Assembly (NCBI GenBank): GCA_020072965.1 | Contig: JAIQFY010000058.1 | Coordinates: forward strand, 1-32,030 | DNA: 32,030 bases | Source of the DNA: Terriglobia bacterium | GTDB lineage: Bacteria > Acidobacteriota > Terriglobia > JAIQFV01 | Reading direction: 5' to 3' | Shown here: positions 14,728 to 24,253 of the stretch, piece after piece | How the letters are laid out: each line of letters starts with the position of its first letter | How positions within the stretch are numbered: the first letter of the stretch is position 1 | Position numbers and translations under genes: made by a program | The notes under the pieces: model-generated | The model's input: only the letters and a program-made list of their open reading frames with translations | What the model was told of the DNA's origin: nothing | Database searches by the model: none

Positions 14728-14755
14728 TCCGTGTCGTCCGTGTTCATCGGCGTTC
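14728..14755 (+). repeat. left copy of inverted repeat around the ligase gene
   Basis: TCCGTGTCGTCCGTGTTCAT followed by CGGCGTTC. The minus-strand complement of 16310-16336 is closely similar, with the same TCCGTGTC and GTGTT cores. It overlaps the stop codon of the ligase gene (14744-14746). Confidence 0.45.
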
Positions 14756-16300
14756 GATTTCAAGTTCTCGAAGTTTGTAGCGCTGAAGTTTGCCGGTGGC
14801 TGTCCTCGGAAGGCTGTCCATGAAAACAATCTCCCGGGGGACTTGATAGGAATGAAGCCGATGGGACAAAAACTCTTTGAGCTCAGCGGCGCTGACCTGT
14901 TTATTGTTTTTGAGGACGACGTGGGCGCGTGCGGTGATGAGTCCGCCCCGCTCCACGATCCCAACGACCCCTGTTTCCAGAACAGCCTCGTGCTGGAGCA
15001 ACGCTTCTTCAATCTCAATGGGTGAAACCCACAATCCCTGCACTTTGAAGTGGTCGCTGCTGCGGCCGCAGAAATAAAAATGACCCTTCTTATCGCAACG
15101 GTAGATGTCGCCCGTCCTGACCCAATCCGTCACCGAGGCCGATGAAAACCCGTGCACCGGCGAGTAGTAGGGACCGAGAGTATTTCCCTTGACCCAGAGA
15201 TTCCCCGTGACCCCCGCCTCGACTTCCCTGCCCGATTCGTCGAGGATCCGGATTTCGTACCCCTCGATTGCGGTCCCGCTGGAGCCTGCGCACGCCTCCC
15301 TGAGGCGGTTTGATAGGAACATGTGAAGGGCTTCGGTAGTTCCAATCCCGTCCAGGATCTCAACTCCAAACACCTGCTTCCATTCTTCAAATACGACCGC
15401 AGGCAGGGCCTCCCCCGCAGACACACAAAATCGCAAGGAATCCACTTTAAGATGATCGATGTGGCGGTGATACTCCAGCAGCGCCCGATACACCGCCGGC
15501 ACACCGAAAAACACGGTGGGTGATTCATCGCGCAGAATTCGGGAAATAAGCTCAGGTGTTGGTCTCTCGCTGCACAGGATGGTAGTGGCCCGAGCCCCCA
15601 AAGGGAAAGACAGCGAGTTCCCCAGACCATACGCAAAATAAAGTCGCGAAGATGAAAACGTCCGGTCCTCAGGGGTGAGCTTCAAAACCGACCGGCCATA
15701 GTTCTCAACGGTGTGGCGGATATGAGAATGGGAGTGGACAACCGCCTTGGGCTCGCCCGTCGATCCGGAAGTGAACAAGAAGAAGGCAGGGTCTGCGGGC
15801 GTGGTGGGTTTGACCAGTACCGGGGCCATGGACTCCACTTCATAGGAGAAGGCCGAAATCCAATCGTCACCAGTCGGCAGGTTCGGGGAGGCTCCACATC
15901 CAGCCACAAACACGCGCTCAAGGTGTCTCAAGCGATGACGCAGGGCCTGGAGGCTTTGAAGTGATCCTTCCTCGACGATCGCCATCCGCGCCGCACATAA
16001 ATTCAGGATATGTTCGAGTTCCCTGCCCTCGGCAAACGTGGAAATCAATGCGGGCACAGCGCCAATCTTCATGGCGGCAAGGAAAGTGGCGATGAAGGTC
16101 GGGGAGTCCCGAAGGATCAACGCGAGGCACTGGCGAGGGCCCAATCCGCTGGACTGGAGGAAACGAGCGATCTGGTTTGTTTGAAAAACGAGGTCGCGAT
16201 AAGTGATCGATTGGTTGTTCCATCGAATCGCCGGGCGATCGGCATCTTCCGATTCCGTCAGCGAATCAGGTAACAACCAGTCTGTGGCGTTTTCTAACAT
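14744..16300 (-). CDS. benzoate-CoA-ligase-like AMP-forming ligase
   Basis: A 518-residue ANL-superfamily enzyme that adenylates a carboxylic acid and transfers it to coenzyme A. It has the P-loop-like core TSGSTGEPK at 167-175, the benzoate-ligase-like stretch LYFAYGLGNSLSFPLGA, DGIGTTEALHMFLSNR, the TGD motif (VRTGDIYR) and the catalytic Lys504 in LPRTATGKLQR. The pattern fits the benzoate/4-hydroxybenzoate-CoA ligase family better than acetyl- or long-chain ligases, but no aromatic-degradation gene is nearby, so the true substrate is open. The frame extends to a TTG at 16342; ATG 16300 is chosen, though no clear ribosome binding site precedes it. Confidence 0.82.
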   Translation of the reverse strand: MLENATDWLLPDSLTESEDADRPAIRWNNQSITYRDLVFQTNQIARFLQSSGLGPRQCLALILRDSPTFIATFLAAMKIGAVPALISTFAEGRELEHILNLCAARMAIVEEGSLQSLQALRHRLRHLERVFVAGCGASPNLPTGDDWISAFSYEVESMAPVLVKPTTPADPAFFLFTSGSTGEPKAVVHSHSHIRHTVENYGRSVLKLTPEDRTFSSSRLYFAYGLGNSLSFPLGARATTILCSERPTPELISRILRDESPTVFFGVPAVYRALLEYHRHIDHLKVDSLRFCVSAGEALPAVVFEEWKQVFGVEILDGIGTTEALHMFLSNRLREACAGSSGTAIEGYEIRILDESGREVEAGVTGNLWVKGNTLGPYYSPVHGFSSASVTDWVRTGDIYRCDKKGHFYFCGRSSDHFKVQGLWVSPIEIEEALLQHEAVLETGVVGIVERGGLITARAHVVLKNNKQVSAAELKEFLSHRLHSYQVPREIVFMDSLPRTATGKLQRYKLRELEIERR

Positions 16301-16309
16301 TGATAGTTT

Positions 16310-16336
16310 GGACGCGGACAACACAGGTGACACGGA
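16310..16336 (-). repeat. right copy of inverted repeat around the ligase gene
   Basis: The complement reads TCCGTGTCACCTGTGTTGTC followed by CGCGTCC, related to 14728-14755 but in inverted orientation. It occupies the leader before the ligase ATG. It may be a remnant of the dispersed GTGTTCATCGG-type repeat found in many environmental bacteria. Confidence 0.4.
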
Positions 16337-16354
16337 TTTCAATTGCTACCGTAG

Positions 16355-17635
16355 TCATTCGACGATTTCTGCGGCGACCGTCTCAACCTGAAGCATTCTA
16401 CGATCGTCCAGGACCCCTTCCCAACGGGCGACCACGGCCGTGGCGACGCAATTGCCGGTCACATTCACCGCCGTGCGTCCCATGTCGAGAATCTGGTCGA
16501 TCCCCAGCAATAAGGCAATCCCTTCCATGGGCAAATTGAAGCTTGCAACCGTTCCTGCCAGGACGACCAATGACGCCCGTGGCACGCCCGCCACTCCCTT
16601 CGAGGTGAGCATCAAAGTGAGCATCATCACCACCTGCGTTTTAACATCAAGAGGAACCCCGAACACCTGCGCGATAAAGATCGAACTGAGCGAGAGGTAA
16701 AGTGTCGCGCCGTCCAGGTTGAAACTGTACCCAGTCGGCAGGACAAATCCAACGATCTCGCGGGGACAGCCAAAACGTTCCATCGACTCCATCGCGGTGG
16801 GTAGCGCCGCCTCGCTTGAGGCCGTCGTGAAGGCGATGGTGAACGGCTCGCGAATGGCTTTGAAGAGCCGTAGAAACGGGACCCGGATGATAAGGCAAAT
16901 CAAAAAGAGGACTACAAAAACGAAAAAGACCAGGGCTCCGTAGAAACAAATCACCAGGCTGGCATAGCCTTTCAAAACAGAGAGTCCCTTGGCACCCACC
17001 GTCGCGGAAATAGCAGCCATTACGCCCAACGGGGCAAACCGCATCACGAAATCGGTAAACTTGAACATCGTGTCCGCGACGGCGGTCAGAACGGAGACCA
17101 GCGGTTTCCCTTTTTCACCCACCGCCGCCAACCCCAGCCCGAAAAAAATCGAAAAGATCACGAGCTGCAGGATATCGCCCCTTGCCATGGCATCGACGAC
17201 GCTGGTCGGAAATATACTGGTGAGGAAGTCTTTGCCTGAGGGCGATTTCGTTACAGGCGGCGTTTTTCCCTCTGCTGTCGGGGCGGCTACTGCTTGTACG
17301 GTTGCCTGAGCCGGTCTTGAAACGTACTCGCCGGGCTTGAAGACGTTGACGGTCACTAGCCCGATGAGCAAGGCGATCGTGGTGGCAATCTCAAAATAAA
17401 TGAGGGTTTTCAAGCCGATGCGTCCAACCCTTTTGAAGTCACCCGCCCCGGCGATGCCGATGACCAGGGTCGAGAAGATCAAAGGGGCGATGATCATCTT
17501 GATCATGCGCAGGAAGATGTCGGCCATCGGTTTGATGGCAACTCCCCAGTGGGGGGAGATCCATCCCAGGAGGATGCCGGCAGCCAGCCCGATGAGGATC
17601 TGCACGGTCAGAGAGGGCCACAACCGTTTTTTCAT
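16355..17635 (-). CDS. dicarboxylate/amino acid:cation symporter (DAACS family)
   Basis: A 426-residue inner-membrane carrier of the GltP/DctA family that moves glutamate, aspartate or C4-dicarboxylates with H+ or Na+. It shows the serine-rich hairpin TTASSEAALP, the NLDGA equivalent of NMDGT, the GVPRAS loop before transmembrane segment 8, and DMGRTAVNVTGNCVAT carrying the conserved Asp and Asn. Length and hydrophobic pattern are those of a full-length eight-segment transporter. An insertion-like loop rich in Ala/Pro (about 105-135) lies in the region between segments 3 and 4. No strong ribosome binding site is visible. The gap to the adjacent nadK gene holds a CGCAAAG repeat. Confidence 0.9.
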   Translation of the reverse strand: MKKRLWPSLTVQILIGLAAGILLGWISPHWGVAIKPMADIFLRMIKMIIAPLIFSTLVIGIAGAGDFKRVGRIGLKTLIYFEIATTIALLIGLVTVNVFKPGEYVSRPAQATVQAVAAPTAEGKTPPVTKSPSGKDFLTSIFPTSVVDAMARGDILQLVIFSIFFGLGLAAVGEKGKPLVSVLTAVADTMFKFTDFVMRFAPLGVMAAISATVGAKGLSVLKGYASLVICFYGALVFFVFVVLFLICLIIRVPFLRLFKAIREPFTIAFTTASSEAALPTAMESMERFGCPREIVGFVLPTGYSFNLDGATLYLSLSSIFIAQVFGVPLDVKTQVVMMLTLMLTSKGVAGVPRASLVVLAGTVASFNLPMEGIALLLGIDQILDMGRTAVNVTGNCVATAVVARWEGVLDDRRMLQVETVAAEIVE

Positions 17636-17700
17636 GAAAGGGTAAATCCCGGTATGAAATCAGTCAGGTAGATCAATGAAGACTTCACCATGATGATGAC

Positions 17701-17726
17701 CGCAAAGGCGCGGAGTGCGCAGAGAA
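17701..17726 (+). repeat. second CGCAAAG-type repeat
   Basis: CGCAAAGG, CGCGGAGTG and CGCAGAGAA in tandem, related to 14556-14593. It sits directly behind the nadK stop. Confidence 0.4.
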
Positions 17727-17731
17727 TTCAA

Positions 17732-18595
17732 CTAGCGCTCGCCCCACTTCAGTTTCTCTCGAAGCACATCGAAGTAGCTTTTCTGTCTCGGCTTGACAAG
17801 GATGAGGTGTCGGTTGGATTTGCGCGCAATGACAAAATCATGCTCGCGCAAGGCGAGACCGACTTGACCATCCATCGTCAGGAAGGTCGATTCTCCTCCC
17901 CGGCCAATCTCGACGCGAATTACCGACCGGTCCGGGATCACGATGGGCCGGTTGGTCAGGGTGTGAGGGCAAATGGGGGTAATGACAAACGCCTCCATGG
18001 TGGGAAAAATAATCGGGCCTCCCGCGGCCAAAGAATACGCTGTGGACCCCGTGGGCGTAGAGATGATCAACCCATCCGCCTTGTACTCTGACAACAACTG
18101 GTTGTCGACCTTGACCGAGAAGTCGATGATGCGCGCCATCGCTCCTTTGTTAATGACGGCATCATTCAGCGCCTGGTGGCGCGAAATTGTCTCCCCCGAA
18201 CGCATGACTTCCACATCCAGAAGAATGCGGGAGTCCGTGCTGTGCTGATTCGCGAAAACCAGCTCCAGGGTTGGAAAGAGCTCCTCCAGAGTCATTTCGG
18301 TTAGAAATCCGAGGTGGCCGAAATTCACGCCCAGGATGGGGACTTCTCTCTCATTCATAACACGCGCCACCGCGAGCATGGTCCCGTCGCCCCCCAGCAC
18401 GATAATCAAATCCACCTTCGCCGGGATCTCATTGCGCCCTACGCCTTCATTGCATCGATCCAACAACTCACAGGTTTCGTGGTCGAACAGGATGGATACC
18501 TTGCGCCGCTCGAGCCATTCGACCAACTGCCGAATGACGGCGGCGATTTCCTTCTTGCGAGGCTTGGTGATGATCCCGACGGATTGAATTTGCAT
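17732..18595 (-). CDS. nadK: NAD kinase
   Basis: A 287-residue NAD+ kinase that phosphorylates NAD+ to NADP+. It has the GGDGT motif at 68-72, NFGHLGFLTE at 91-100, the Asn-Asp pair LNDAV at 143-147, and the DGLIISTPTGSTAYSLAAGG segment at 174-193 that binds NAD. The length is typical of bacterial enzymes. The ATG at 18595 follows the tlyA stop by 7 bases, so nadK is cotranscribed with tlyA, a common arrangement. It is the last gene of the series that begins at trpC. Confidence 0.95.
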   Translation of the reverse strand: MQIQSVGIITKPRKKEIAAVIRQLVEWLERRKVSILFDHETCELLDRCNEGVGRNEIPAKVDLIIVLGGDGTMLAVARVMNEREVPILGVNFGHLGFLTEMTLEELFPTLELVFANQHSTDSRILLDVEVMRSGETISRHQALNDAVINKGAMARIIDFSVKVDNQLLSEYKADGLIISTPTGSTAYSLAAGGPIIFPTMEAFVITPICPHTLTNRPIVIPDRSVIRVEIGRGGESTFLTMDGQVGLALREHDFVIARKSNRHLILVKPRQKSYFDVLREKLKWGER

Positions 18596-18602
18596 GGTGT
18601 GC

Positions 18603-19337
18603 CTAGACTCGAGGCCGCAACCACAGGAAAAACTCCTTGTTCCCTTCGGCTCCGGTGATGGGCGATTCTACGCTACCTTTGACTTCGAATCCATACCTGT
18701 TCGCCGTATCGCTCACCTTCGCGACCGCCTGGGTGTGCAGTGCCGGATCGCGGACGATGCCTCCCTTACCAACCTGCCCCTTGCCGACCTCGAATTGGGG
18801 TTTGACCAGCAGCAGCAGATCGGTGGAGGGCCGGCAAAACGGAGGGAGGACGGGAATAATCAATTCCAGGGAAATAAATGAAACGTCAACGACGATCAAA
18901 TCGACCCGGGTTCCGATGTCCGCGAACTTGAGGTACCGGGCATTTGTGTTTTCGAGCGAGACCACCCGCGAATCGCGGCGCAACTTCCAGTCCAGTTGAT
19001 TCGTCCCCACATCCAAGGCAATGACTCCCACGGCGCCGCGTTGCAACAAACAGTCGGTGAAGCCGCCGGTCGAAGCGCCGATGTCAAGGCACAACCGTCC
19101 CTCGGGACTGATCGAGAAATGATCCAACGCCGCTTCGAGCTTCAGGCCTCCGCGACCCACATATTTCATGGGGGCGCCTTTGAGCCGAACAGGCGAATCG
19201 ACGGGAATCCGTTCGCCGGCTTTTTCGATGCACCTTCCCTCAACCAACACTTGCCCCGCCAGAATCAGGGCCTGGGCCTTCTCGCGCGATTCCGCGAGTC
19301 CAAGTTCGACGAGAAGTTTGTCGATTCGTTGTTTCAT
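18603..19337 (-). CDS. tlyA: TlyA family rRNA 2'-O-methyltransferase/hemolysin
   Basis: A 244-residue protein: an N-terminal S4 RNA-binding domain (RIDKLLVELGLAESREKAQA, about 4-60) joined to a Rossmann-type methyltransferase. The S-adenosylmethionine site is CLDIGASTGGFTDCLLQ at about 83-99, then the VDVSFISLELI and LLVKPQFEVGKG segments. TlyA methylates ribosomal RNA in mycobacteria; the family is also annotated as hemolysin. It lies in the conserved gene string dxs-tlyA-nadK. The 196-base gap to dxs contains a 7-bp inverted repeat (CGGCGGA at 19405-19411, TCCGCCG at 19428-19434) with no U-tract, so I do not call it a terminator. Confidence 0.92.
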   Translation of the reverse strand: MKQRIDKLLVELGLAESREKAQALILAGQVLVEGRCIEKAGERIPVDSPVRLKGAPMKYVGRGGLKLEAALDHFSISPEGRLCLDIGASTGGFTDCLLQRGAVGVIALDVGTNQLDWKLRRDSRVVSLENTNARYLKFADIGTRVDLIVVDVSFISLELIIPVLPPFCRPSTDLLLLVKPQFEVGKGQVGKGGIVRDPALHTQAVAKVSDTANRYGFEVKGSVESPITGAEGNKEFFLWLRPRV

Positions 19338-19533
19338 GGAACTGCTTTAAAGACCCGTAATCTGGAAGGCGGGAGATGGATTCAAGAGATATGGAAAGGG
19401 TGCCCGGCGGAAAACAAAAACCAAGTGTCCGCCGCCTGGCCATGGATCGGACCCAAGGAGTTGTCCTGCCAGGTCCGGGTCACTCCGTGGGGCGTCTATG
19501 CCGGGGTGTGCTCATGTGACGATTTCAGGATTG

Positions 19534-21459
19534 CTACAGTTTGGAGCCCAGTCGATGGCGCTTGGTGGCGTGAATGCCTTCTTCGGTCACAAACGATTTG
19601 ATTCGCTCGAAAATGCCGTCAGCATCCAGGCCAAACTTGGCATACAACAAATTGGGAGCGCCCTGCGGGATGACCCGGTCAGGAACCCCAATCCGCAACA
19701 TGCGGACGGGGAGCAGTTTTCGTTCGACAAACAACTCGGTCACGGCGCTGCCGAAACCACCCATCAACGCGGCGTCTTCCACGGTGACGAGGCATTTCTT
19801 TTCATTGGCAAGGACGCAATATAATTCCTCATCCAGGGGTTTGGCCCAGCGCGCATTGATGATTGTGCAGTGGATTCCCTGCTCTTCGAGCTTCCGGGCG
19901 GCCTGCAGCACGGCCGACATGATATGGCCGTAGCCGATGATGGCCACGTCTCCCTGGTCCTGGAGAATCTCCGCCTTTCCGATTTCCAACGCACGCAAGG
20001 GTTCATCGAGCGAAGCTCCCACCCCGCTGCCGCGGGGATAGCGGACCGCCGTCGGATGAGGAATTTCGATCGCCGTGTAAATCATCTGGCGTAACTCCGC
20101 TTCGTCTTTGGGCGCCATGAGCATCATATTGGGAAGCGTGCGCAGGTACGCGATATCAAACAACCCATGATGCGTCGGCCCGTCCGCGCCTACAATCCCG
20201 GCTCGATCCATGGCCAGGGTGATGGGCAGGTCCATCAGGCAGATGTCGTGGTAGATCTGGTCGTAGCCCCGCTGCAGAAAGGTCGAGTAGATAGCGCAGA
20301 CGGGCTTCATCCCCTGAGTTGCTAATCCACAAGCAAATGTCAGCGCGTGCTGCTCGGCGATTCCGACGTCAAAGCAGCGGTCCGGGAAGTGTTCCTTGAA
20401 CTTCTCAAGGCCGGTGCCCTCGAGCATGGCTGCCGTGACGGCAACCACCTTGGGATCGTGCTCGGCGATTTCGATGAGTGTCTTGCTGAAAACCGAGGTG
20501 TACGTGGGGGGGCCTCCCACGGACTTCTTCATCTCTCCTGTTTCAGGGTCAAATGGGGTTACTCCGTGGTACTTGTCCTGGGAGCTCTCGGCTGGCGGGT
20601 AACCTTTCCCCTTCTTGGTCACGACGTGAAGGATGGTCGGCGTTTCGTTGTTCTTTATGTTCTGCAGCGTTTCCACCAGCGTCGGGATACTGTGCCCGTT
20701 AATCGGACCGACGTAATCGAAACCCAACTCGTGAAACATAAGCCCGGGCACCATGAAGGTCTTCATGGCATCAACTGTATCTTTGACGAGCCGAAAAATG
20801 CGCGGGCCGATATGCGGCACGGAGGAAACCATTCTTTCCACTTCTTTCTTGAATCGCATGTAGGTTTGTCCCTGGACAATGCGGTTCAAGTATCCGGGGA
20901 TCGCGCCGATATTGGGAGAGATCGACATCTCGTTATCGTTTATAACAATCAACATCCTTCTCTTCAGGTAGCCTGCCTGATTGAGTCCTTCCAGCGCCAC
21001 TCCCCCGGTCAGTCCCCCGTCCCCAATGATGGCAACCACATAGTTGTTCTCCTTTTTTAAATCTCGCGCTACGGCCATTCCCAGGGCGGCAGAAATTGAA
21101 GTCGAGGCGTGCGCCACATTGTATTCGTCGAATTCACTCTCCTGGCGCATGGGGAAACCAGAAATTCCCTGGTACTGACGGAGCGTGTCAAACCGGTCAC
21201 GACGCCCGGTCAATATCTTGTGACCATAGGCTTGGTGCCCGACGTCCCAAACCAGCTTGTCATGAGGTGCGTCGAATACATAATGCAGCGCCAGGGTGAG
21301 TTCGACGGTCCCGAGGCTGGCTCCCAGATGCCCGCCTACTTTCGAGACCACATCAACCATGAAATGACGTAACTCTTCTGCCACGACTTCCAGTTCAGCC
21401 AACGAAAGTTTTTTTAAATCAGCGGGTGAGTTTATCTTTGTAAGATATTGATATTCCAT
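19534..21459 (-). CDS. dxs: 1-deoxy-D-xylulose-5-phosphate synthase
   Basis: A 641-residue enzyme that condenses pyruvate and glyceraldehyde-3-phosphate, the first step of the MEP route to isoprenoids. Seen: His44 in GGHLGASLG, His75 in WDVGHQAYGH, the thiamine diphosphate motif GDGGLTGG from 146 with Asn174/Asn176, and the catalytic Glu369 in VGIAEQHALTFACG. The C-terminal transketolase domain is complete. Its neighbour ispA consumes the pathway's products. The start is supported by GGAAGA about 10 bases upstream; the gap to ispA is 73 bases. Confidence 0.96.
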   Translation of the reverse strand: MEYQYLTKINSPADLKKLSLAELEVVAEELRHFMVDVVSKVGGHLGASLGTVELTLALHYVFDAPHDKLVWDVGHQAYGHKILTGRRDRFDTLRQYQGISGFPMRQESEFDEYNVAHASTSISAALGMAVARDLKKENNYVVAIIGDGGLTGGVALEGLNQAGYLKRRMLIVINDNEMSISPNIGAIPGYLNRIVQGQTYMRFKKEVERMVSSVPHIGPRIFRLVKDTVDAMKTFMVPGLMFHELGFDYVGPINGHSIPTLVETLQNIKNNETPTILHVVTKKGKGYPPAESSQDKYHGVTPFDPETGEMKKSVGGPPTYTSVFSKTLIEIAEHDPKVVAVTAAMLEGTGLEKFKEHFPDRCFDVGIAEQHALTFACGLATQGMKPVCAIYSTFLQRGYDQIYHDICLMDLPITLAMDRAGIVGADGPTHHGLFDIAYLRTLPNMMLMAPKDEAELRQMIYTAIEIPHPTAVRYPRGSGVGASLDEPLRALEIGKAEILQDQGDVAIIGYGHIMSAVLQAARKLEEQGIHCTIINARWAKPLDEELYCVLANEKKCLVTVEDAALMGGFGSAVTELFVERKLLPVRMLRIGVPDRVIPQGAPNLLYAKFGLDADGIFERIKSFVTEEGIHATKRHRLGSKL

Positions 21460-21532
21460 AATGTTTTGTCTTCCATGACTGGAGCAGTAGGCCCTTTAGG
21501 AGACCGCCAACCGAGGTTCCTCGCGAGTCGGT

Positions 21533-22423
21533 TTAAGCGGCTCGCTCGACAAAGAACCGGGCCAGCTCGCGCAGATGATCGGCCTTCTCCCCGAATGGTT
21601 CAAGTGAGCGGAGAGCCTCATCCACCAAGCTCCGTGCCTTTCGCCGGGAGTCGTCCAAACCGAACAGGGCCGGAAAGGTCGCCTTCTTCCGGGATCGGTC
21701 TTTTCCAGGGGTCTTCCCCAATACCTCGCGCGAGCTCACCCTGTCGAGGATATCATCCACGATTTGAAATGCGAGTCCTATCCGCGTGCCATAAGACGTG
21801 AGAGCCTCAATTTCGGTTTCAGAGACATCTCCCATGACCGCTCCGGCGCGAACCGATGCACGGATCAACGCCCCTGTCTTGGAGCTGTGAATATACTGCA
21901 ACAGATCTGCCGAAATCGTCTCTCCTTCCGCCTCGAGATCGGCCACCTGCCCGCCGATCATCCCGTTCACGGTGCCGACGGCACAGGCAATCTCGCGCAT
22001 GGCCGCCAACCGCCTTTCCGAATAAAGAGGAATGCAATCAAACCCTGAGAGGATCTGGAACGCCCGGGTCAGCAGAGCGTCTCCTGCGAGGATGGCGATC
22101 GCCTCGCCGAACTTCTTGTGAACGGTGAGTTGGCCGCGCCGAAGGTCATCGTTGTCGAGGGCTGGCAAATCGTCATGAATCAGTGAATACGTATGAATCA
22201 TTTCGATGGCACAGGCCACCGGAATTAATTCCTGATCGGCAGCCCCCGCCACCTTCCCTGCTTCGAGGCAAAGGGCTGGGCGCAATCGCTTGCCGCCGGC
22301 AAAGGTGCTGTATCGCATCGCCTGGTGAATGGACTGAGGCCTCTGGTCCGCCCCGGGCAAAAGGCGATCCAACGCTTCATCGACCTGGTGGCTTCGCTCA
22401 ATTAGAAAATTTGGAACCTCCAC
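21533..22423 (-). CDS. ispA: polyprenyl (farnesyl/geranylgeranyl) diphosphate synthase
   Basis: A 296-residue trans-isoprenyl diphosphate synthase. The first Asp-rich motif is DDLPALD at 84-90, with the two-residue insertion seen in type II farnesyl synthases, and the second is DDILD at 223-227. KRLRPAL near 45-51 and GLAFQIVDD at 216-224 are typical. It extends dimethylallyl diphosphate to C15 or C20 chains. The xseB gene ends 6 bases upstream, so translation is coupled with exonuclease VII. The chain length cannot be read with certainty from the sequence. Confidence 0.93.
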   Translation of the reverse strand: MEVPNFLIERSHQVDEALDRLLPGADQRPQSIHQAMRYSTFAGGKRLRPALCLEAGKVAGAADQELIPVACAIEMIHTYSLIHDDLPALDNDDLRRGQLTVHKKFGEAIAILAGDALLTRAFQILSGFDCIPLYSERRLAAMREIACAVGTVNGMIGGQVADLEAEGETISADLLQYIHSSKTGALIRASVRAGAVMGDVSETEIEALTSYGTRIGLAFQIVDDILDRVSSREVLGKTPGKDRSRKKATFPALFGLDDSRRKARSLVDEALRSLEPFGEKADHLRELARFFVERAA

Positions 22424-22429
22424 GGGGAT

Positions 22430-22705
22430 TCAATCCTCTTCGGAACTTTCTTCTCCATTCGAGGCGGCGGCCGATTCTTCTTCAAACGGGGTGCGCTTCA
22501 ATTCACCCTCGGCGTTCTTGAGAAGGATTTCCACCTTGCGTTCAGCCTCGTCGAGCTTGGTATGGCAAAAGCGCGACAGCTTGATGCCCTCTTCAAACAA
22601 TTCCAGGGACTTCTCAAGTTGCAGGTCCCCTGATTCCAGTTGTGCGACGATTTCTTCCAATCGCTTGATGGCGCTTTCAAAATCCTGATTTTTTGACTTG
22701 ACCAT
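22430..22705 (-). CDS. xseB: exodeoxyribonuclease VII small subunit
   Basis: A 91-residue protein with the family core FESAIKRLEEIVAQLESGD and LEKSLELFEEGIKLSRFC, two antiparallel helices that bind the large subunit. A low-complexity acidic tail (EEESAAASNGEESSEED) lengthens it slightly over the usual ~80 residues. It lies 53 bases downstream of xseA, and its stop is six bases before ispA. Confidence 0.92.
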   Translation of the reverse strand: MVKSKNQDFESAIKRLEEIVAQLESGDLQLEKSLELFEEGIKLSRFCHTKLDEAERKVEILLKNAEGELKRTPFEEESAAASNGEESSEED

Positions 22706-22758
22706 GGGCTTCCCGTGAAATCAGCGTATCCGGTTTTTTAATTCACTATCTCGCGGAA

Positions 22759-24153
22759 TTACTCTTCAAATTTCAATGCCGCTTGCTGGGCGGCAACCTC
22801 CACCTGGGGATGGCTGCTGGGGCCGGTCACACGTGCTTTCAAGTAACCCTGCCAGAGCTGGATGAAGAGAGGTGTTCCGACTGAGACCCCCTTCGCATCG
22901 TTCAAAATGACGCCGCTTTCCGTTTTCACAATGGCGTAGCCTCGTTCGAGGACCTTAATCGGGCTCATGCTCTCGAGCTTCCCGCCCACGACCATCAGTG
23001 AATTTCTCGCAGCCAAGAAGCGGGTCCGAAACCCCGCACCGACCTCCTTCTCCAGTTGGTCCAGCCTCAGAACGGCCATCCGGATCAGTTTTTTCAGATC
23101 GAAAAACACCACCCGGTTTCGGAGAAGCTGCAACTCGCCACGGCGCTCACGCATGATGTCCTGCATTCCCAGGGAGAGTTTAAATGCCAGCTCATCGAAG
23201 AATTGACGAAACTCCTTGAGTCGGCTGTGGGCCACTGAGAATCCACGGCTCCCTGTCAGTTCCAGGAGCGTTCGGCGGGATCGACTTAATAATAAGGTCA
23301 GGGAGTTCGCCATCTGGGCTGAGAGTCTCAGCACGTGTTTCGAAATCTCATCCTTCGCTGAGGCGACGATTTCGGCCGCAGCCGAAGGGGTCGGGGCCCT
23401 CAGGTCGGCCGCAAAATCCGCGATGGTGAAGTCAATTTCATGTCCCACTGCCGAGATGACAGGAATTTTTGATGCTGCGATGGCGCGGGCGACAGGTTCC
23501 TCGTTGAATGCCCACAGGTCCTCGATGGAACCGCCTCCCCGCCCCACGATCAGGACATCCACATTTTGCTCGCGGTTGAAGTACTGGATCCCCTCGACAA
23601 TTTCCTGGGCGGCCCCTTCTCCCTGGACCTTTGCAGGATAAACCAGGACGTTGATTGATTCATTACGTCGCTTCAAAATCCGGAGGATATCCTGGATGGC
23701 GGCTCCCGTGGGAGAGGTGACGACGCCTATTGTGTTCGGATACATCGGGAGAGGTTTCTTCCGGGAAGTCTCGAACAATCCTTCCGCTTGCAGCTTCGCC
23801 TTCAACTGCTCAAACGCCAATTGCAGGGCCCCGATCCCGATGGGCTCCACGACCTCAACGTAGAGCTGGTATTCACCCCGGCGCTCGTAGATCGACAGGC
23901 TGCCGCGTGCCACGACCTTCAGCCCGTCCTCCAAACGAAAACGGATTCCTCGGGCATAGGTCCGAAAGCAAACACAGCGGAGTTGAGCACTGTCATCCTT
24001 GATTGTGAAGTACAAATGGCCAGACGCGGCGCGGGTGAAATTCGAAATTTCGCCCTCCACCCACACGGAGGCGAATTCCGCTTCGAGCAGTCCCTTAATG
24101 CGGCCCGTGATCTCGGAAACGGTATAGACTTTTCGATCAGATTTTGGAGTCAT
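22759..24153 (-). CDS. xseA: exodeoxyribonuclease VII large subunit
   Basis: A 464-residue large subunit. It has an N-terminal OB-fold ([40 protein letters not shown]), then the catalytic domain with [37 protein letters not shown] and [21 protein letters not shown] long coiled-coil follows. With XseB it degrades single-stranded DNA. The frame opens at a TTG at 24180; ATG 24153 is chosen because it fits the family start, although neither has a good ribosome binding site. Confidence 0.94.
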   Translation of the reverse strand: MTPKSDRKVYTVSEITGRIKGLLEAEFASVWVEGEISNFTRAASGHLYFTIKDDSAQLRCVCFRTYARGIRFRLEDGLKVVARGSLSIYERRGEYQLYVEVVEPIGIGALQLAFEQLKAKLQAEGLFETSRKKPLPMYPNTIGVVTSPTGAAIQDILRILKRRNESINVLVYPAKVQGEGAAQEIVEGIQYFNREQNVDVLIVGRGGGSIEDLWAFNEEPVARAIAASKIPVISAVGHEIDFTIADFAADLRAPTPSAAAEIVASAKDEISKHVLRLSAQMANSLTLLLSRSRRTLLELTGSRGFSVAHSRLKEFRQFFDELAFKLSLGMQDIMRERRGELQLLRNRVVFFDLKKLIRMAVLRLDQLEKEVGAGFRTRFLAARNSLMVVGGKLESMSPIKVLERGYAIVKTESGVILNDAKGVSVGTPLFIQLWQGYLKARVTGPSSHPQVEVAAQQAALKFEE

Positions 24154-24196
24154 CGGATCAGTCGAAAGTTGTGTGCTCAAGTGGAGGCAGTTTCCG

Positions 24197-24225
24197 ATTT
24201 AAACACACTCGCGGGGGGGCGTCAA
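24197..24225 (-). promoter_or_regulatory. possible promoter before xseA
   Basis: On the minus strand TTGACG (24220-24225), a 17-base spacer and TTAAAT (24197-24202), in the ~100-base gap after trpB. Predicted transcription start near 24190. The -10 box matches only 4 of 6 bases. Confidence 0.4.
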
Positions 24226-24253
24226 AATCTTTTTCCCTTTGCGCCCGCCGCAT

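Noticed and set aside
19405-19434. Inverted repeat between dxs and tlyA as a terminator
   Set aside because: Seven-base stem with a 16-base loop and no U-tract in either direction; recorded with tlyA only.
20347-21060. 237-codon ORF antisense to dxs
   Set aside because: Shadow of a highly conserved gene; no ribosome binding site or recognisable domain.
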